Part shown: in pieces, positions 60,847 through 64,000 of the stretch
Position numbering within the stretch: position 1 is the first letter of the stretch
Layout of the letters: the number at the start of each line of letters is the position of its first letter
Assembly (NCBI GenBank): GCA_947466075.1
Contig: CANIBP010000005.1
Coordinates: forward strand, 62,001-126,000
Source: Verrucomicrobiaceae bacterium
GTDB lineage: Bacteria; Verrucomicrobiota; Verrucomicrobiia; Verrucomicrobiales; Verrucomicrobiaceae
Length of the DNA: 64,000 nucleotides
Reading direction: 5' to 3'
The notes under the pieces: generated by a model
Told to the model about the DNA's origin: nothing
What the model saw: the letters and a program-made list of their open reading frames with translations, nothing else
Database searches by the model: none
Position numbers and translations under genes: made by a program

Positions 60847-62583
60847 TCAACCGACGATGATGCCCTTCGATTTGCGCTCTTTCTCGCGCTCGAGAAGCGG
60901 GATCTTCTCAGCGGTTTCGAGCACTTGAACGCCCTGGTCACCGATCTTGGAGAAGGTGAGGCCATTCAAGGCGCTCACTTCAGTAGTGAGGCGTTTGAAG
61001 ACGTCTTCGACGGTGTGGATGCCGTTGGAGCCGCCGAGGGCGACGATGAGGTCGCGGAGGATTTCCCAAGTGTCGTGGGCGTTGCCGGGGGCTTTGACGG
61101 CCTTGTTGAGGCGCTGGAGACGGCCGGTGACGTTGATCATGCTGCCGCGCTTCTCGGCGTAGGCGGTGCCAGGGAGGACGACGTCGCTGAGTTCAGCGCT
61201 GGCGTTGGCGAGGATGTGCAGGGAAGCGATGAAAGGCACTTTTTCGAGATCGCGTTGAGCGAAACCGACTTTGAGCAGGTTTTCGCCAAGAGCCAAGACA
61301 GCGCGGAGGCGGCCACGGCTCATCATTTCGGCGATTTCGGCGATCTTGGCTCCGGGTTCGATGCCGAGGATGAGTTTGGCACCGTTGGAGTTCGGATTGA
61401 GGTCGTCGGCACGGAGGTAATTGTCGGAGCCGCCGCTGCGGGGGATGACATCGACGTTGGTGGTGCCGAGTTGCGCGGCGAGGTGCTTCACGAAGAACAA
61501 TTCTTCGTTCGTCATGCGGGCGCTGGCGATAATAGCGATTTCTTCGCCTTTCTTGCCAGCCAAAGCGGTGGCGATGTTGCTGAGCGCGGCCTTCCAGGTG
61601 GCGATGTTGTGTTTGCCGCCGGTCTTGATCATCGGATCGGTGAGGCGGAACTCGCTGTTCACGAAATGGAAGTCGAGACGGCCTTGGTCGCACATCCAGG
61701 AGGAATTCACATCGTTGTTATCGCGAGGCGTCTGGCGATAAACGGTCTCGCCGCGTGCACCGATCTCCATATTGCAGCCACGGCCGCAGCCGGTGCAGAT
61801 GCTGTTCGTCTCGGTGAGGAACCACACGCGCTGCTGGAAGCGGAAGTCGTTGCTGGTAAGAGCGCCGACGGGGCAGATGTCCACCGTGTTGAGCGAGTAA
61901 TTGTTTTCGAGACGCTTGCCAGGATGCACGGCGAGCGTGGTGTGGCTGCCGCGTTCGGTGAAGCCGAGCACGGGATCATCTGCGATCTCTGCGGTGAAAC
62001 GAATGCAGCGGCTGCACATGATGCAGCGCTCGTCATCAAGGCGGACACGCGGTCCGATATCGACGTTCTTGGGCTTCTTGACCTTGTCTTCGCGGAAGCG
62101 GCTTTCGCCTTTGCCGTGTTCGACGCTGAACTCTTGAAGGCGGCATTCGCCGGCCTGATCGCAAATCGGGCAGTCGAGCGGGTGATTGATGAGGAGAAAC
62201 TCCATCACGCCTTTGCGGCATTCCTGCGTGAGCAGCGAATCGGTGCGGATGCCCATGCCTTCGGCGACGGTGTTGGCACAAGCGATGACGGCACGTGGCA
62301 TCCAGCCGATCTTTGGCATGCCGTGTTCGTCTTTCTCCGGCTCGGTGCCGGGAGCCGGGCGCGGCGGCATGCCCATCTCGACGAGGCACATGCGGCAGTT
62401 GCCGGGGGAGGAGAGCTTCGGGTGGTAGCAGTAGTGCGGGACGTCCTTCTTGGCCTGCTTGCACGCTTCGATCATTCGCGTGCCTTTGGGGAATTTGAGC
62501 CAGACGCCATCAATCTGCACGTTCACGAGATCGGCAGGCGGTGGAGCGGCAACAGGGGCGGGAGCTTCGGCGGGGGCAGGCAT
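60847..62583 (-). CDS. nuoG: NADH-quinone oxidoreductase subunit G
   Basis: 578 residues. An Ala/Pro-rich N-terminal extension leads to the 2Fe-2S domain (CYHPKLSSPGNCRMCLVEM), the H-x3-C-x2-C cluster segment, CPICDQAGECRLQEF, the 4Fe-4S domain RCIMCSRCIRF with VDICPVGALTS, and a molybdopterin-oxidoreductase-like domain starting CTGCGRGCNMEIG. It is shorter than E. coli NuoG (about 900), as in several phyla. It carries electrons in the peripheral arm of respiratory complex I. No other nuo gene is in the window; downstream genes may lie in another operon. Confidence 0.93.
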   Translation of the reverse strand: MPAPAEAPAPVAAPPPADLVNVQIDGVWLKFPKGTRMIEACKQAKKDVPHYCYHPKLSSPGNCRMCLVEMGMPPRPAPGTEPEKDEHGMPKIGWMPRAVIACANTVAEGMGIRTDSLLTQECRKGVMEFLLINHPLDCPICDQAGECRLQEFSVEHGKGESRFREDKVKKPKNVDIGPRVRLDDERCIMCSRCIRFTAEIADDPVLGFTERGSHTTLAVHPGKRLENNYSLNTVDICPVGALTSNDFRFQQRVWFLTETNSICTGCGRGCNMEIGARGETVYRQTPRDNNDVNSSWMCDQGRLDFHFVNSEFRLTDPMIKTGGKHNIATWKAALSNIATALAGKKGEEIAIIASARMTNEELFFVKHLAAQLGTTNVDVIPRSGGSDNYLRADDLNPNSNGAKLILGIEPGAKIAEIAEMMSRGRLRAVLALGENLLKVGFAQRDLEKVPFIASLHILANASAELSDVVLPGTAYAEKRGSMINVTGRLQRLNKAVKAPGNAHDTWEILRDLIVALGGSNGIHTVEDVFKRLTTEVSALNGLTFSKIGDQGVQVLETAEKIPLLEREKERKSKGIIVG

Positions 62584-62710
62584 GAGCGAAGAGGAAAAGG
62601 GGGCTTGGGGCGATTATCGGAGCCGCATGGGGAGGGGCAACCCGATTTTGTGAAAAGTTTCACAAGCGCGCCGCCATGAGGCTTTGCCAATCGGCGGTGG
62701 CGTGCCATGA

Positions 62711-63613
62711 ATGCGCCCCGCCATGCCCATCCCTGTCATTTTGAACCCGGCCGCACGCAGCACCAAAGCTGCGGCACTGGAACAAGCCATCCGCTCGCTC
62801 TCACCAGCGCCGGAAGTGCATCTGACCACCGCACCGGGCGATGCCGCCGTGATCGCTGAACGTCTGGCGACCGAGGGCCACGAACTCGTCGTGGCTGCTG
62901 GTGGCGATGGTACGATGAACGAAGTCTTGCAGGGTATCTGCCGTGCAAACGCGCGCCGCAAACCGGGCGAAAAGCACACGGCGCTCGGTGTGCTGCCACT
63001 GGGCACGATGAACGTGTTCTCGGTGGAACTAAAGCTGCCGGGCAAGGACATCGTCGCCTGCTGGAAGGCGATCAGTTCCGGCCAGCGCCGCGAGATCGAC
63101 CTATGGATGGCGAACGAGCATTATTTTGTCCAACTCGGCGGCGTCGGCCTCGATGCGCAGATCGTGAAGGAGACTTCTTGGGAGCAGAAGAAAAAATACG
63201 GGCCACTCAGCTATGTGATCAGCGCCGTGAACGTGCTGATGCGCACGCCGCCCACGCTGAGCATCCAGATTGACGGCAAAGCGCCATTGCTCGGCACCGT
63301 GGCGCTGATCGGCAACGGCAAGCATTATGGCGGGCCGTTTCCCGTGTTTCGTGATGCTTCAAACAGCGACGGCATGCTCGATGTGATCATCTTCCGCGGG
63401 TTGGGTGGCTTGGAATTCCTACATTTGCTGCGTGGCATGCTGCTCGATGGCTATCACGCCAGCGAACACCTGGACTACATCCAGGCGCGTGAATTTACCG
63501 TGACGACGGACCGCGGCGAGGCCCCCGTGGAACTGGACGGCGAGTTGGCCGCGCTGACGGGCCCCGTGATTTTTCGCCACGCCCCGTTTCGCCTGAGCGT
63601 GATCGCGGGCTGA
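62711..63613 (+). CDS. Diacylglycerol-kinase-family lipid kinase
   Basis: 300 residues. PVILNPAARSTKAAALEQA at the N-terminus, VVAAGGDGTMNEVLQGI (the DAGK catalytic signature GGDGT), GVLPLGTMNVFSVEL, and AVELDGEL-like PVELDGELAAL at the end identify the YegS/DgkB-like family. It phosphorylates diacylglycerol or another lipid hydroxyl at the membrane. ATG at 62711; the ATG at 62723 (MPIPVILN) is equally plausible. Divergent from nuoG. Its 3' end overlaps the convergent pseudouridine synthase tail by about 119 bases. Confidence 0.88.
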   Translation: MRPAMPIPVILNPAARSTKAAALEQAIRSLSPAPEVHLTTAPGDAAVIAERLATEGHELVVAAGGDGTMNEVLQGICRANARRKPGEKHTALGVLPLGTMNVFSVELKLPGKDIVACWKAISSGQRREIDLWMANEHYFVQLGGVGLDAQIVKETSWEQKKKYGPLSYVISAVNVLMRTPPTLSIQIDGKAPLLGTVALIGNGKHYGGPFPVFRDASNSDGMLDVIIFRGLGGLEFLHLLRGMLLDGYHASEHLDYIQAREFTVTTDRGEAPVELDGELAALTGPVIFRHAPFRLSVIAG

Positions 63614-64000
63614 AGGAATCGCGCTTCGGCTTAAAGCGGGAAGGTTTGTCTTCGGCAGCACCACGACGCGGTGGGCCGCTCTTTTTGCCACGAGTGGGTT
63701 TGAAGCTGCGTGGTTCACGCGCTTCAGGTTCGCGAGTGGATGAACGGGCCGGACGGCGATCTTCGTCGCCTTCCTTCTCCGCAGCGGGCTTGCGCTCAAG
63801 ACGCGGCTTGGCGGGTTCTTCTTTGAAGAAGCGCTCAACCTCAGTGGGCGTGAGTTCTTTGTAGGCACCTTTGGCTAGGCCATGCAGCTTCATCCAGCCG
63901 ATGCGGATGCGCGTAAGCCGCGTGACCTCATAGCCGAGGTAGTAAAGCATCATGCGTATCTGTCGCTTGAGGCCCATCTTTAAAACAATGTGAGCCCGGT
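63495..64000 (-). CDS. RsuA/RluB-family pseudouridine synthase, C-terminal end with basic tail
   Basis: The N-terminus lies outside the window; the frame is open to 64000. The visible part begins R-A-H-I-V-L-K-M-GLKRQIRMMLYYLGYEVTRLTRIRIG, the conserved C-terminal RNA-contact segment of the family, and then GLAKGAYKELTPTEVERFF. A tail of about 110 residues rich in Arg, Lys, Pro and Ser follows (RRPARSSTREPEAREPR), probably disordered and RNA-binding. The tail extends into the convergent lipid kinase gene, so the stop at 63495 may be secondary. A second member of this family lies at 23507. Confidence 0.8.
   Translation of the reverse strand, partial: RAHIVLKMGLKRQIRMMLYYLGYEVTRLTRIRIGWMKLHGLAKGAYKELTPTEVERFFKEEPAKPRLERKPAAEKEGDEDRRPARSSTREPEAREPRSFKPTRGKKSGPPRRGAAEDKPSRFKPKRDSFSPRSRSGETGRGEKSRGPSARPTRRPVPRGPRRGPSSR

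Overview
The window looks like chromosomal DNA of a member of the Verrucomicrobiota, close to Prosthecobacter or Verrucomicrobium. This is an inference from gene content, with no database search. The pointers are high GC, secreted Asp-box sialidases, a sulfatase, a polysaccharide lyase, Tat-exported phosphoesterases, a helicase carrying helicase-associated (HA) repeats, and short palindromic repeats sitting in frame inside genes. Genes run on both strands, mostly in short operons. No tRNA, rRNA, CRISPR array or complete insertion sequence was seen.

Layout. 1-9.2 kb: biotin synthesis (bioF, cut by the left edge), a TPR protein, lexA with a palindromic operator, then a reverse-strand operon of a phosphoesterase, deoC, a full aldehyde dehydrogenase, a truncated aldehyde dehydrogenase-like protein and an M32 carboxypeptidase, followed by gdhA. 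9.2-15.9 kb: a VapD-type toxin with a small partner, a DinG-like helicase, apbE, a second phosphoesterase, an FHA membrane protein and two secreted proteins. 16.0-24.2 kb: the most unusual locus, an 1861-residue protein with an FHA domain, about 1500 residues of coiled coil and a GrpE-like C-terminus, followed closely by an Hsp70 without a lid and a small protein resembling a J-domain that has lost HPD. I read these three as a dedicated chaperone machine targeted through a phosphothreonine-binding domain. 24.3-31.5 kb: polysaccharide deacetylase, a probable 6S RNA, a sialidase-like protein, phosphofructokinase, a sulfatase and a polysaccharide lyase.

31.7-41.7 kb: a coupled TerB/membrane-protein pair of lower GC, eda with a frameshifted kdgK, a MazEF pair, three peptide and glycan hydrolases and a LacI-type regulator. 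41.7-47.3 kb: a long nuclease-like/helicase/HA-repeat gene interrupted by one in-frame TAG. 47.4-64 kb: a second sialidase-like protein, a BASS transporter, a phosphotransferase, an aldolase, a YlbF-like protein, a histidine-kinase remnant, mtnP, a small lipoprotein with maf, a VWA protein, a U32 peptidase-family protein, nuoG, a lipid kinase and the end of a pseudouridine synthase.

Links between genes. A palindrome TGTTA-GCA-TAACA lies upstream of lacI and of the 47.4 kb sialidase, with a degenerate copy upstream of the 25.6 kb sialidase. This suggests one LacI regulon for glycan foraging, including the GH128-like enzyme next to lacI. Polysaccharide lyase, eda and kdgK fit uronate breakdown through 2-keto-3-deoxygluconate, although kdgK is broken here. 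Peptidases (M32, PepF, PepD) and gdhA fit amino-acid use.
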